This document shows, piece by piece, positions 20,930 to 31,354 of a DNA stretch of 64,000 bases (the first letter of the stretch is position 1; every line of letters starts with the position of its first letter). Origin of the DNA: Perkinsus olseni (Eukaryota > Perkinsozoa > Perkinsida > Perkinsidae); assembly GCA_013115135.1 (NCBI GenBank), contig JABANP010000130.1, forward strand, positions 1 to 64,000, in the 5' to 3' direction. The notes beneath the pieces are model-generated. The model was given only the letters and a program-made list of their open reading frames with translations, ran no database searches and had not been told where the DNA came from. Made by a program: the position numbers and the translations under genes.

Positions 20930-23806
20930 TGATGATACGCCTCTCGACCCGACACTACCCTCCTCAGCCGGCGATTCTCCATCGCAAAAAATGACTTCAT
21001 CAGAGCTAACTCGTTCAACGGTGCACTGAGGAGACCGCGTCGTCTACTACAGACGAAAGCAAGGCGCATAGACTTACTTGCGGTGATAGAGCGCAGTGAA
21101 GCTCCGCGACAGCGAGTTGGGGCCTCCACTCACGGTTTCTGAATGCAGAATAAGACCCATACAACAATCCTCAATTAACCCCGGACGCGACTCGATGGCG
21201 TCATCGAATGATCCGTTATTTCTCCAATCCTCGGCAGAGAAATTTCTAATTTAACGACTAAGTCCCTTCATCGCAGCAACTGTCCCTGAGTGCACGTTCA
21301 CGTCGTACAACGGTCCGTCGAATTATTCTCTCGTGAGCTGCCGCATTCACATCGAGGCAGATATCAGACCACAACAACGGCAATGCGAAAAGACCATTCT
21401 GTCGAGGGGAACTCCATAGGATCTCACGAGCATCACAGGACTTTCTGAAGTCGCAAAGTGTGAGGCGATTCTAGTTCAAGAGGAAGTACATCCCAACCAA
21501 CGTATTACTTCTATAAACCTTCAGTCTGCCCGCGCCTCCACTGCTAGTCGGGTTCCCAGTACTGGTATCAGTAGGAGGAGTGTCCATTGCATCAATAGCA
21601 GGCTCGTGTCCACCCGGTGGAGATATCGTAACTAGCACTGACTCTACAAGGCTCACTATATGCCAATACTTACCGGTGGGGTTGGGCGGCCGAGCAGACA
21701 TGGTAGAGGTCGCTGTCGCTGCTGCTGCCATGTTGTCGTCGGACTCCTCGACTCTCGTTAATGAATTAAATACGCTACTACTTAAAGAGCCGTTACTAGT
21801 GATGCTTGCGTAGCTGTTGTTGTTTTGGCTGGTGTAAACAGGGAGCAAACTTCTCGAGTAAATGCTAGGAGTCACGACGATCCCTGCCGAGGCTCTGCCA
21901 GACGGCGCTGTTCTTGTTTTTGCAGAGGCGCTTCGCTTATCCTGCCGAAATTGATGACAGCTTCCAGGCTAGAAGCGGTAGTACAATGGGATGCGTCCTG
22001 GGGCTCTTCCTCTTCTTCTTGTTATCGAGTGAGTTGAGTAATGGAACGCGTAAAGTGGCGAGCAAGGGTGACAATTGTGAGTATAAAACAGCACCACTGA
22101 GTGGGGCCAGCGTCACCCTTCCTTGACCCGGGCAGAAGATCTCTATCGATACACGTGATTCTGAAGCAATCAAACTCGGCGTCGCTAGGGTGACACCTAA
22201 TGAGTTGGTACAGCCCTGGGTATAGTAGTCTCACGGTGGTGACACAGTAGTCTCAGACGGAGACTCTCAGTCTACTGTGCCTCGGAAGAAGTCGGACAAT
22301 ATCGCCATCCGATAATAATGAGTCATTACCGACCACATACACCCGAGCACTAATGGCCGACTTGCAACTCAGAAGGATTGTCGAAGCAACACCCATCACA
22401 ACCTCAGCTGCTAGTGCTACTCGACTTGCGCTAGAACGCGGAATTTCGTGGCGCGCGACAGCGAAATGATTCAGCACGCCCGGGCAGCGGTGTGTCAAAA
22501 ACTAAAGAAGCCGGCAAAGTAGTGAGTGTCCTTGAACCCGTAGCTGTGTGAAAGGGAAGATCGCAGTTGAGAGCTGTTGCTTGTGTTAGAGGATCGTAAG
22601 CCTTAGAAGGTTAACTTGCCGGTCTGGTTCGCTACTCAGGAGGGTTCCTGTTCGATGCTCCCTGATGGTCACTGGTCTACACGACCCGGCATAACTGGAG
22701 AAATGCGTCCACCAAACGTACAGTGAAACCTTGAGCCAAGGTGGCTACGGAGTTAAGAGCTATAGAAGCTGAATGCTCAAGGCTTCTAATGAGAAAGTCC
22801 TCCTACGCTAGCACAGGAGATCCCCTGCACGCGTGTACAGAGGGAGACAGCCAAACTAACTGATCGAGCATCAATGGGGGGTAGGGGGGTATCAGAACTT
22901 CTTGCACAACTTCAAGGCTTCCAATCTCCACTTTTCAATGGACACAAATTTTAGTAAGGATATGACCGATGCCACCTACTCAGTACAGCATATCACCTAC
23001 AGTGACGACGTCTTCATCCTGCGACAGATCTATTGAGGGCTGAGAATTGGCCATTTGTTGAAGACACTGAGCACCACTGAAACCTTCTCCCCTGGGACGA
23101 GGATAGCTCGCTAGGAAGGCCGATTACCACTCATCGTTGATAAGGAGTACTCGGCCTTGCTCGTGAACTCGAACGACAACGCAGCCCGTTCGCAGTGAAA
23201 GCAGCCTGTGCCCCGCGCAGGTCCTCGCATTGACGGGGTTGCCGCCGGCCTTGGCATACATTCTCCTCATATTGGTCGTGTGCTCTCGTGGTCTCACTCC
23301 GCAACGACAGAGACAAACGGTAGATCACATGCAAAAAGTTAGTCGGCGCGTCGCCTATCATGCGAGAGCATCGTTGACACTCGTGTGAAGGAGTTCACTT
23401 GCGCACGAATGAGCATGTGACTAAAAGCACGTGCCGAAGAGACCGCGCTCACTCACTATGAAGAATCACAATGCTATACGGAGCGCCGGAATGACGCCGA
23501 GGCGCTCATATCACAATAGCTGTTCTTTTCCTTCACACGTAAGGGTAGGTTGCCCACCGCGGGTCCACAAGTCCAGACATCTCGGTCTAGTCACTCAGCG
23601 ACCCCCAAGATACTGGAATAATTTACCCCTTTGAAAGAAGTCCATCGAAGGGACTGAGCCCCCGGGCACGATCATCGTAGAAGGGCGAGAGCTATACCGC
23701 ACTTGAAACCCAAGCCCTTGCGGTGATACATCAGAACATCACATGAACACGAGCTTAGGATAAACATGCACGTAAACACTCATCGGCGGGTCGCTCCGCT
23801 CGTCTG
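20930..23806. other. Long gene-poor stretch
   Basis: Almost 2.9 kb with no convincing gene. The best candidate is a minus-strand ORF at 21471-21875 (134 residues, Ser/Thr/Asn/Ala-rich, with MAAAATATSTMSARPPNPTG followed by a good GTAAGT donor on the same strand). It could be a first exon, but no partner was found. The rest has only short random-looking ORFs. It separates the single-copy genes on the left from the secreted A/B array on the right. Confidence 0.4.
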
Positions 23807-24786
23807 CTATCCACCGTGTTTTTCTTTCCAAGTCTTAATAAGCGATCTAATCACGTTCATTGCCGCACGGTTGAAGCGTCCAAACCATCTGATTCCTTTC
23901 TCGAGGTTGCCCGGCGGGTTCCTGGCCAAGAGGGCGAAGATCTTCTCGCACTTCTCTTGGTCCCTAGGAGTGATCGGCAAGTAAGCCCGCACTTCCTCCA
24001 TAACCGGTGTCCCGATTAGATGTTCGAAAGGCAGGACGGACGAGAAATGCTGCCGAGCCTCCTCCAGGTTGTGAGAGATGCTAGTAGAGTTCATCGTGGA
24101 GCCGATATCGAGCCACTCTCGGGCGGTCTTCTCAAACCTGAATCGAGAAGCCAAGTAATGTGCTGGCAGAAATCATCGAAAACTCGGAGTTCCGATATGG
24201 GAGGGTGATTGCAGGCGCAGTATTCAACGCGGCTGCGGGAGAACACACCACTAAGCTACAGATCAGTTCTTAAGTCGGTGACCCGAGAACAATGATATAC
24301 GGGGCGTCCTACCTGGCAATGAAAGCCCCCGTGGTGCTCGTGTAGAATGATCCGGTAATCGGCGTTAGAGAATCTTGAGACTTGTCTTCAAAGTTAACAA
24401 GTATCTTTTGCCTCTCTCCAAAGGAAAGCTCACACGCGTTCTCCTTAGCGATGGTCCCTTCTTGAAGCTGCAGAAAAGGACCATTCATTGTAGGCGAACC
24501 CTTGGGGCCCGGGGGCAGCAATCCAAGGCCTCCTACCTTGCCTTCCAAATCACCCTTAACCAAGTCAACAAACTGGTCCACCTTCCCACTCAGCTTCTCC
24601 AAGCGATCGTTGATACCAGCTATCTCCTCACGGATGGACTGTATCTGCAGAGGTTCAGCAGAAGCCTTCTGACCGAAAGGTATCGAAAGCGGACAGCAGT
24701 ACCTCTGAAGCGCTAGCAGTACGGAGCCCCAGAGCTGAGATAGCACCTAGCTGTACGAAGAAAACAACTCGACTGGGGGTTATCAT
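23807..24786 (-). CDS. Secreted family A protein, copy 1
   Basis: First of three tandem minus-strand paralogues. Exon 1 (from 24786) encodes a signal peptide, MITPSRVVFFVQLGAISALG, and ends at ASASE. After an intron, a coiled coil follows (IQSIREEIAGINDRLEKLSG, KVDQFVDLVKGDLEGKVGG), then a beta-like domain LQEGTIAKENACELSFGERQ with KILVNFEDKS and LTPITGSFYTSTTGAFIAR (about 24480-24310). A 44-nt or longer intron leads to the C-terminal helical domain, EEARQHFSSVLPFEHLIGTP, YLPITPRDQEKCEKIFALLA and KGIRWFGRFNRAA, ending in KEKHGG. The family is unknown to me; the domain order is shared by copy 2 and in part by copy 3. It starts divergently from the family B gene at 25150. Confidence 0.7.
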
Positions 24787-25149
24787 ATTGATGAAGGTGC
24801 CAACTGGAACTCCCAGCCTCGGTAAAAGCGAGACACGAATTCGATTTTTACAGTAAAGCCACGGGCGAGCGAGATGGAACACTCGCTTCTCCAGTAGACG
24901 ATGCCTTCATATACAGACGGAATTTCCTAACAAGAGCAGTGCAAAACTGGCAGGGAAAGGGAGAATGTTCAGAGTTCAACGGAGGGAAAGCTAACTTACC
25001 CCGCTGCCGAAAGTCAATGTGAAATTCAATCTCGCTCGCCTGCCAGCCAGATTCTGTCGCCGCCGTCCCTCCCGTCTCGGAGCGTCTCGTCGCTTTAGAC
25101 AGGAGCTAGTTCGGCTGACTTAGCTGTACGCTATTGATTAATCATCACC
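24787..25149. promoter_or_regulatory. Shared divergent promoter region, unit 1
   Basis: 363 bp between the start codons of the family A gene (minus) and the family B gene (plus). The divergent arrangement is repeated in the two other units, so a shared bidirectional control region is likely. No specific element could be identified by eye. Confidence 0.4.
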
Positions 25150-25968
25150 ATGCTCCACCTGCAAAAACACGTACTCCTCCTCCTCGCTGCTGCAGCATCA
25201 CCGACCGCTCTCTTTTTCAGAGGGAGAGGGATCAAGGTGAGTTCATCAACACTATTGGGATACACTTTCTTCACTATTCAGGTCATCACCGACAACATTC
25301 CCAAATCTCTAAACTCTTGCTACGCCTTCAGCAAAGACGCTCAGACCTGGGCCTGGTTCAAGGCTTTTGATGACGACAGCGGCCAGGAATCACGCGGGGT
25401 CCACGTTACTGCCCTCACCTGTCTTAACAACGACAAGTCTGGCAGGGATGGCAATGGCGTGTATGAAGTCCCTGCCGGGTCTCTGAAGTAGCACAGGGAC
25501 TTACCAATGCGTAATCTTCATTGCCTTACTCTCAGGGACTTGGGCAAAATATCCACATTCGCCCCGGCATTCAAGAGCTACAAGACGCGAAGCGGCAAGA
25601 GAATCAACGGTATGCCCTACCCGGCTGCTAGCAACAAGAACTGTGCACAGTGGGTGAACCGTCTCAACAAGTTCTACCGTGAGACAGGAGTCATCGCTGA
25701 GGTCGCTGAAGCGATGAAGAGGGGCAATTATAATAAGAAGGCCACCAGAGACAGCACTGGCAAGTTCATTGAAGCGCTGTGTAGAATCCAAAGAGATGGT
25801 ATCCAGGGAAGAAGCGGCCTGCCCAATTCTGATGGAGAAATCGAAACTCGTCAAGGCGAATCTTCACAGGTGAATGAAAAGCTGTTCAACAGAGAGCCAG
25901 AGGTTGACCAAGAGGCTGAGAACCCAACTACCGATGCTCCGGATGAGGAAGAGGAGGAAGGTGAATAA
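25150..25968 (+). CDS. Secreted family B protein, copy 1 (intact)
   Basis: Exons 25150-25236, 25282-25478 and 25536-25968 give 238 residues in one frame. A signal peptide, MLHLQKHVLLLLAAAASPTA, is followed by a first domain with conserved-looking Cys (SLNSCYAFSKDAQTWAWFKA, HVTALTCLNND). The second domain reads FAPAFKSYKTRSGKRINGMP, SNKNCAQWVNRLNKFYRETG and KKATRDSTGKFIEALCRIQR. The C-terminal tail is strongly acidic and Pro-poor (NPTTDAPDEEEEEGE). The first intron is 45 nt, a multiple of three, and contains no stop, so it may be retained as coding; the second has a weak GTCTCT donor. Family unknown. The acidic tail and signal peptide suggest an exported or secreted protein. Confidence 0.72.
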
Positions 25969-27025
25969 ACTTTGAAAGGAGGAGACACTCAACGACATGC
26001 TCATCAACTCCATACCAAAAAATGCGTAGTAGAATTGTGAAGTGAATGTTATTGCTCTACATGACGATGTATCTATCTGACTTTGAACTCGGATGACCAA
26101 CCCTTCAAGTGTGTGGTATCAGTAATTTAATCAGAGCCTCTAACTCAGCTGTTGCCTCGAACGGTCCACTACTCCATTTCCCGATCAATTCCAAAACCCT
26201 CGGTTCGAAGTGGTACTGGCAACAGCTATTTTCTTGTAGACTAAGCCATTCTCACTGAGCGGCAATATGGTCGGGCTCTCTCCCAACAGCGCCAGTGCAG
26301 CAGCAGCAGCAGCAGCAGCAGTAGCAGTAGCAATTGGAGCTTAGCCACTTGATAACAGTCCTTCCTCCCTATTCTATCGTGTGCCAAAATACGTCCTGGA
26401 CCTTCCCATCGCCCGGCAACTCAGCCGAGTTCGCAGGCAACTGTCTCTGGGTGATGGTAATCATAAACGCTAGTCTTAACTTCAGTTTTAACTTCAATCT
26501 CCTGTACAGCCAACACATCCAACTCAGTGGTTCCGGACAGCAGCGTCACATCAAACTCAACGTGAATCCTGCGAGCACGGAACAGCAGCCAACGGTGACC
26601 CGAGTTTACCTGTTGTACGCGCAGACTAGTCTCCACTGGGAGATTCCGAGGCAGACTCTCTGGCAAACCATCTGATAATCCCTTCGCCCATCAAGCGCAC
26701 AAGGGCTGAAGAAATCCAGAAAAGTTCAACTGATGCGGCGATGGACCAACGCGGGCAGATGTTTCTCTTCGAGCCTTGCGTACACGCACATTGATGTAGC
26801 AATGGGTCAGCGAATGAGATGGCTGAAAGCACTCACAAATTCTCTGGCGAAGCGGGAGACCACTGTCCGGACTCGAGCAGGTGCAAGCAAATGGAGTGGT
26901 ATGGCAAATTACTATTAACTCAATGAGCGAAAATCACATAGCACAGCACAATGACATGAAATAGCATGCGTTGGGATATGAAGATGACATTGGAAGATGC
27001 AACTGCTTCTCATCATTTGCTTTAT
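25969..27025. other. Spacer between units 1 and 2, itself duplicated
   Basis: Lies between the 3' end of family B copy 1 and the 3' end of family A copy 2. It shares recognisable blocks with 28947-29976 (for example GTGAATGTTATTGCTCTACA followed by TGACGATGTAT at about 26041 and 29025; AATCCTGCGA and GTGACxCGAGTT blocks near 26570 and 29550), showing it belongs to the duplicated unit. ORFs inside (26334-26675 plus, 26421-26832 minus) are not conserved as frames in the other copy, so I do not call a gene. Confidence 0.5.
26298..26330. repeat. CAG/TAG microsatellite
   Basis: Eight CAG units followed by three TAG/CAG variants. It lies in the non-coding spacer and is absent from the matching spacer at about 29300, so it arose after the duplication or was lost there. 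Confidence 0.85.
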
Positions 27026-28065
27026 CTACATCCTTTGCTTCCTGTTCCACTCCTCAACCAGGAGCCCCATCTCTTCGTCCGCCGCACGGTGGAAGCGCCC
27101 GATCCAGTTGATTCCTCTCTCATACTCGGCCGGAGGGTGCTCAGCCAAGAGGGCGAAGATCTTCTCACATTTCTCTTGATCCCTATGAGTGATCGGCAAG
27201 TAAGCACGCAGTTCTCTCATGGCCGGCGTCCCGATCAGATGTTCGAAAGGCAGGACGGACGAGAAATGCTGCCGAGCCTGCTGCATGTTATTGGTAATAC
27301 GAATATTATGGTATTGATATTCGATCTGTAGCCGCGTGAAGTCTTCATTAAAGCTGAGGACAAATGGCGAATGAGTGGGCAGCGACGGTGACTCGACAGG
27401 ACGACGATGCATCCGGCAGTGGAACCACGGTTCGATGCGACAGCACGGGATCAGAAGTGTGCCTCAAGCAGTACGGAGGAGAAACGATCTCAACGACCTC
27501 CACTGTCGTATTGTCTGTATCTCAGGTACACCGTAGACTATGGTGCCTCCTTGCTTACGTCGTAGAGGCGGAAAGCAGGCCGAGTCCAGGGCCAATGAAT
27601 AAAGTCTCTCGAATCGGAGTTAGAAGGGACGGCGACTTATCGCCGAAGGTGATTTGGATTTGCTGATGGTTCCCAAACTCAAGCTTGCACTGGTTCTCCG
27701 AGGCTTCGGTCCCTTCTTGGAACTGCGAAACATGAACAGTCAGCGAGATCACAGATCCAGTGAAACTGTTCCACTGTTTCGACTACTGCAGCACTGGCAC
27801 CCACCGATTGTAGCTATCAGCAAGGTCCCACCTCTCCAGCCATCTTGCTTCGCACCAACTCAGTAAGATGATCAACTCTGGCGGTTAGCTTTCCCATCTC
27901 CTCGACGACCCCATCCACTTTTCCTCTCAGGGATTGCAGCTGAACAAAACAAACTCACGTAGGGCCTTACGAAGCGGCAGCCGCGAGTACCTCCGCGTTG
28001 CCGGCGGTCTGGAGCCCCAGGGCTGATGCAACAGCCAGAGACTCTAAGAAAACGATGCGCAACAT
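27026..28065 (-). CDS. Secreted family A protein, copy 2
   Basis: Second family A paralogue. The signal-peptide exon starts at 28065 (MLRIVFLESLAVASALGLQT, ends AGNAE at a GTACTC donor). The coiled coil after the intron reads LQSLRGKVDGVVEEMGKLTA, RVDHLTELVRSKMAGEVG. The beta-like domain follows (FQEGTEASENQCKLEFGNHQ, QIQITFGDKS, LLTPIRETLF, about 27720-27570). The C-terminal domain (27412-27026) reads QARQHFSSVLPFEHLIGTPA, AYLPITHRDQEKCEKIFALL, GINWIGRFHRAADEE and ends RKQRM. It is closer to copy 3 than to copy 1 in the segment before QARQHFSS (LQIEYQYHNIRIT versus LHIEYSFHDIRIT). It appears complete, with short introns. Confidence 0.68.
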
Positions 28066-28204
28066 TGAGGCTAAACTAAACTGGAATTCACTGTCCCCAA
28101 AAGTTACGCGTCGCTCGCCCCGAGACACACGTAACTCGCCATCTGTCTCGGGCGCAGGAGAAACAACTCCTGCCAATAGCGCGAAGCAGCGTACAGGTAC
28201 GTCT

Positions 28205-28946
28205 ACGTTCGCCTCAGTATTCGAGAGCTATTAGATAAAAAACGGCAAGAGGAACACCGGTATGCCCTAGCAATAAGAATCGTGCACCGTGGGTGAACCT
28301 CCTCAACGAAGTCTACCGTGAGACAGAAGTCACGTAACTGCGAATTATACAAATGTGTGGGAGTTAATAGTCGAGTGACGGCTCCGGCCGACTCATGCCG
28401 ATGTGCTCTGCTAGGGACCCTCTGTAGCGTTGTTATGCAGTGTGCTTGATTGGTCTGTAGTTAATCCTACACATGTTACTGTAACTACTATAGTTCATAC
28501 GACAATTCCAACCCGCAATGACGGAACTGTCCTCCTAAGCAGTTGCAGCGGTCGAGAAACTAAGGCGTCGCAGTTGTCGAAGTACTGCAACCGGAATACT
28601 TCTTGGCTTGGTGAGTTGTAACTCTCACCCCTAAAATAGCCACGAATATCTTTTCATGGCATGTTGTTATACATCGCACAGTTGTGCATCATCATTCTAA
28701 TCGTACACAGGGAAGAAGGCCACCAGAGACAGCACTGGCAAGTTCATTGAAGCGCTGTGTAGAATCCAAAGAGATGGTATCCAGGGAAGAAGCGGCCTGC
28801 CCAATTCTGATGGAGAAATCGAAACTCGTCAAGGCGAATCTTCACAGGTGAACGGAAAGCTGTTCAACAAAGAGCCTGAGGCTGACCAGGAGGCTGAGAA
28901 CCCATCGACCGATGCTCCGGACGAGGAAGAGGAGGAAGGCGAATGA
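28205..28946 (+). pseudogene. Family B copy 2, broken
   Basis: Matches the third exon of the family B gene at 25536. The block corresponding to FAPAFKSYKTRSGKRINGMP is present at 28205-28270 but carries an in-frame TAG (AGCTATTAG where copy 1 has AGCTACAAG) and small deletions. After the block for YRETG (about 28320) some 380 bp are unrelated to copy 1. Copy-1-like sequence then resumes at 28713 and is about 99% identical for 139 nt (KKATRDSTGKFIEALCRIQR .. GESSQVN), through the acidic tail to TGA at 28944-28946. The signal-peptide exon was not found. The very high identity of the last block beside a decayed first block suggests gene conversion. Confidence 0.65.
28713..28851 (+). repeat. Near-identical duplicate of 25736-25874
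   Basis: About 139 nt identical by eye to 25736-25874, from AGAAGGCCACCAGAGACAGC to the ACAGGTGAA just before the tail. Similarity continues with scattered changes into the 3' flank for several hundred bases. Flanking family B sequence to the left is far more diverged. Confidence 0.8.
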
Positions 28947-29976
28947 ACTTACAGTGGAAGAGACACTCAAGTACATACTCATAAACTCCATACCAAAAAA
29001 CGCGCTGGGAAAATTGTGAAAGTGAATGTTATTGCTCTACATGACGATGTATTTACCTGACTTCGAACTCGGATCACCGAACCTCCATGCGTCGAGTATC
29101 AGTAATTCAATCAAAGCCCGCTCGAACGACCTACTAGTGACCAATGCCTCACCAGATCGAGTAGCGGAGAGAGAGGGAAGCAGCGAGTTCCCTCACGGAC
29201 CACTGAAGAATCATCTTGAGCAGCCCGCGCCCGAGACAGTCGCATGGGGACGCATAGAGCTCGCGGTGTCCGATGGAGAGCCGCGTACTTCGCTGTTGCA
29301 ACGCCACGTCCAGATGGCAACCGCGCCGCATTCCACAATCAGTCTAGAGATGACTACCGAAGTGGAAGCAGCAGCATCCCAAACCCTCGGTTCGGAGCGC
29401 TACTGATGACAGCTCTGATAACAGCGAATTCTCAAAAAAGCCTTTGCGTAATGGTAATTATAAATGCTCTTTGTTAACTTCAATCTTCGGTGCAGCCGTC
29501 GAGTGGTACCGCGCACACGCGTCACAGCAAACTCACCGTGAATCCTGCGAAACAGCAGTCAATCGTGACACGAGTTCGCCTGTTCAGAGACCCATCTACA
29601 TTCAGAGACTCCGAGGGAAGCCTGATAAGCCATATGGCAGTCACTTGCACGCATGAAGCGCAGAAGAACTGAGTACATCGGTGGAAGTTCAACTAATCCT
29701 GAGTTGGACACAGGCAGGCAGATTTCTTTCTTCGAGCCATAAATATCGAGACAGTAATACGGAGTGGATGCCTGACCGCGAACGAGATGGCTGAAAGCAC
29801 GACTCAATTCTCTGACGTAGAACAGGCCTGCTGCGCGCGTACGAGTAGGTTGGTGGTGCAAGCAATGACGGAGGTGTGGCAGTCTACTAGTAACTCAACT
29901 GGCGACAGTCACATAGAACAGCATCTTGACATGATAATAGCATAGGTATAGCGATATGGAGTTCCCACGGTGAGAT
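28947..29976. other. Spacer between units 2 and 3, duplicate of 25969-27025
   Basis: Non-coding, collinear with the spacer after unit 1 (shared blocks at 28975-29110 and 29440-29900), lacking the CAG tract and with several indels. Minus ORFs at 29559-29861 are not conserved between copies. Confidence 0.5.
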
Positions 29977-30829
29977 TCAACTGCTTCTCATCCTCTGGCT
30001 CTCCTGCTTCCTTTTCTTTTCCCTCCAAGAGCTGAGCAGGGTCCACATTCCATTCTCGGTAACACGGTGAAATCGCCCAAACCATTCGATTCCCCTCTCA
30101 AAACCATCCGGAGGGTGGTCAGCCAAGAGCGCGAAGATCTTCTTGCACTTCTCTTGATCCCCACTAGTGATTGGCAAGTAAGTACGCAGTACCGTCATAA
30201 CCGGCGTCCCGATTAGATGCTTGAATGGCAGAGTGGACGAGAAATGCTGCCGAGCCTCCTGGTCGTGGGTGATGCGAATATCGTGGAATGAATACTCGAT
30301 GTGGAGATACGAAAAGTCTTGACTGTAGCTGAGGGAAATATCGGATGAGCGGCAGAGAGGAGCTCCCGATGGCTCGAGAGGACGATAGATCAGGCATTGG
30401 AACCATGGCGCAATGCGACAGTGCGGTATCAGAAGACAGCGAGCCGCCAGTATTGCGGAGATTATGGGCATCTTCACTATACTACGGTATGTATCTCAAG
30501 CACACTGAAGACATGACACCACTTGAGTCTTACGTCGTTCTGCAAGGCATCGGAGCGATTTCAGCGTCTATGTAGGAAGTGCTGAGTATTGGAGTTTGAA
30601 GATGCGGCGACCTATCGCCGAAGGTGATGTTGATTTGCTGATTCGCTCCAAAATCAAGCCTGCACTTGCCATCCTCAGCTACGGTGCCTTCTTTGAGCTG
30701 CAAATCAGAAGCATTCAATGATGGAGGCACTCGTCAAACGACGGGCATGAGTACCTCCGAGACGCCGGAAGTTGGGATCCTCAGGGCTGATGCAAGAGCC
30801 AGAGTCTCTACGATGACGATGCGCAACAT
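29977..30829 (-). CDS. Secreted family A protein, copy 3 (no coiled coil)
   Basis: Third family A paralogue. The signal peptide MLRIVIVETLALASALRIPT starts at 30829 and ends SGVSE, then a short intron. Unlike copies 1 and 2, the next coding segment goes straight to the beta-like domain (LNASDLQLKEGTVAEDGKCR, LDFGANQQINITFGDRS, LQTPILSTSY, about 30720-30550), with no room for the coiled-coil exon. The C-terminal domain (EARQHFSSTLPFKHLIGTPV, YLPITSGDQEKCKKIFALLA, GIEWFGRFHRVTENGMWTLL) ends in a Lys/Arg-rich tail at 29977. The frame in the C-terminal exon runs open from 30477. The protein is therefore shorter but not obviously dead. Confidence 0.65.
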
Positions 30830-30984
30830 TGAGGCTGGATTGAACCGAAATTCCCAGTCTCCAAGAGTTTCGATGTCGCTAACCGGGAACGCCTCGCCCG
30901 GAGACACTTGTCTCGCAAGCAGTCTCGGCGCTGAGAAGCTGCCACAGGCATAGCGACTCCCACCGATCGAGCGCAGCAGCGTAG

Positions 30985-31354
30985 AGGTCCTCCAACATTC
31001 GCTCCCGCCTTCAAGAGCTACAAGACAAGGACGCGCAAGAGAATCAACGGTATGCCCCACCCGGCTGCTAGCCACAAGAGTTGCGCACAGTGGGTGAGCC
31101 GTCTCAACAAGTTCTACCGTGAGACAGGAATCATGCAATTGCAAATCATACAAGATTGCGCAAGATTGGACTGTCCACTGGTCGACTCTAGACATGGATG
31201 CGACAACAACAGCAACATCAGCGGCATGGTTATTGAAAACAACAAGAAGGAAGGGAGGCAAGAAGCGATGAAGGAAAATCAGAAAAACTACCTATGCTGG
31301 GCTGATCTTTCTCAAAGGAAGGGTAACGGACAGCATAGGCTGTGTCGCCAGTAA
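30985..31354 (+). CDS. Family B copy 3, C-terminus replaced
   Basis: Homologous to exon 3 of family B copy 1 from FAPAFKSYKTRT(R/S)KRINGMP through SHKSCAQWVSRLNKFYRETG (about 30990-31130). After GI the sequence differs: MQLQIIQDCARLDC .. NNKKEGRQEAMKENQKNYLC and a stop at 31352-31354, with no acidic tail. The ORF overlaps the end of the minus-strand gene at 31292 by 63 nt. The signal-peptide exon expected between 30830 and 30985 was not recognised, so the copy may be a remnant. It shares the post-YRETG sequence type (ATGCAATTGCAAATCATACA) with copy 2. Confidence 0.4.

Noticed and set aside
20791..21129. Minus-strand ORF of 112 codons.
   Set aside because: Its 3' third is the palindromic element and the rest shows no domain or splice logic; not called as a gene.
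26334..26675. Plus-strand 113-codon ORF next to the CAG tract.
   Set aside because: The frame is not conserved in the duplicated spacer at 29400-29660, so it is probably non-coding.
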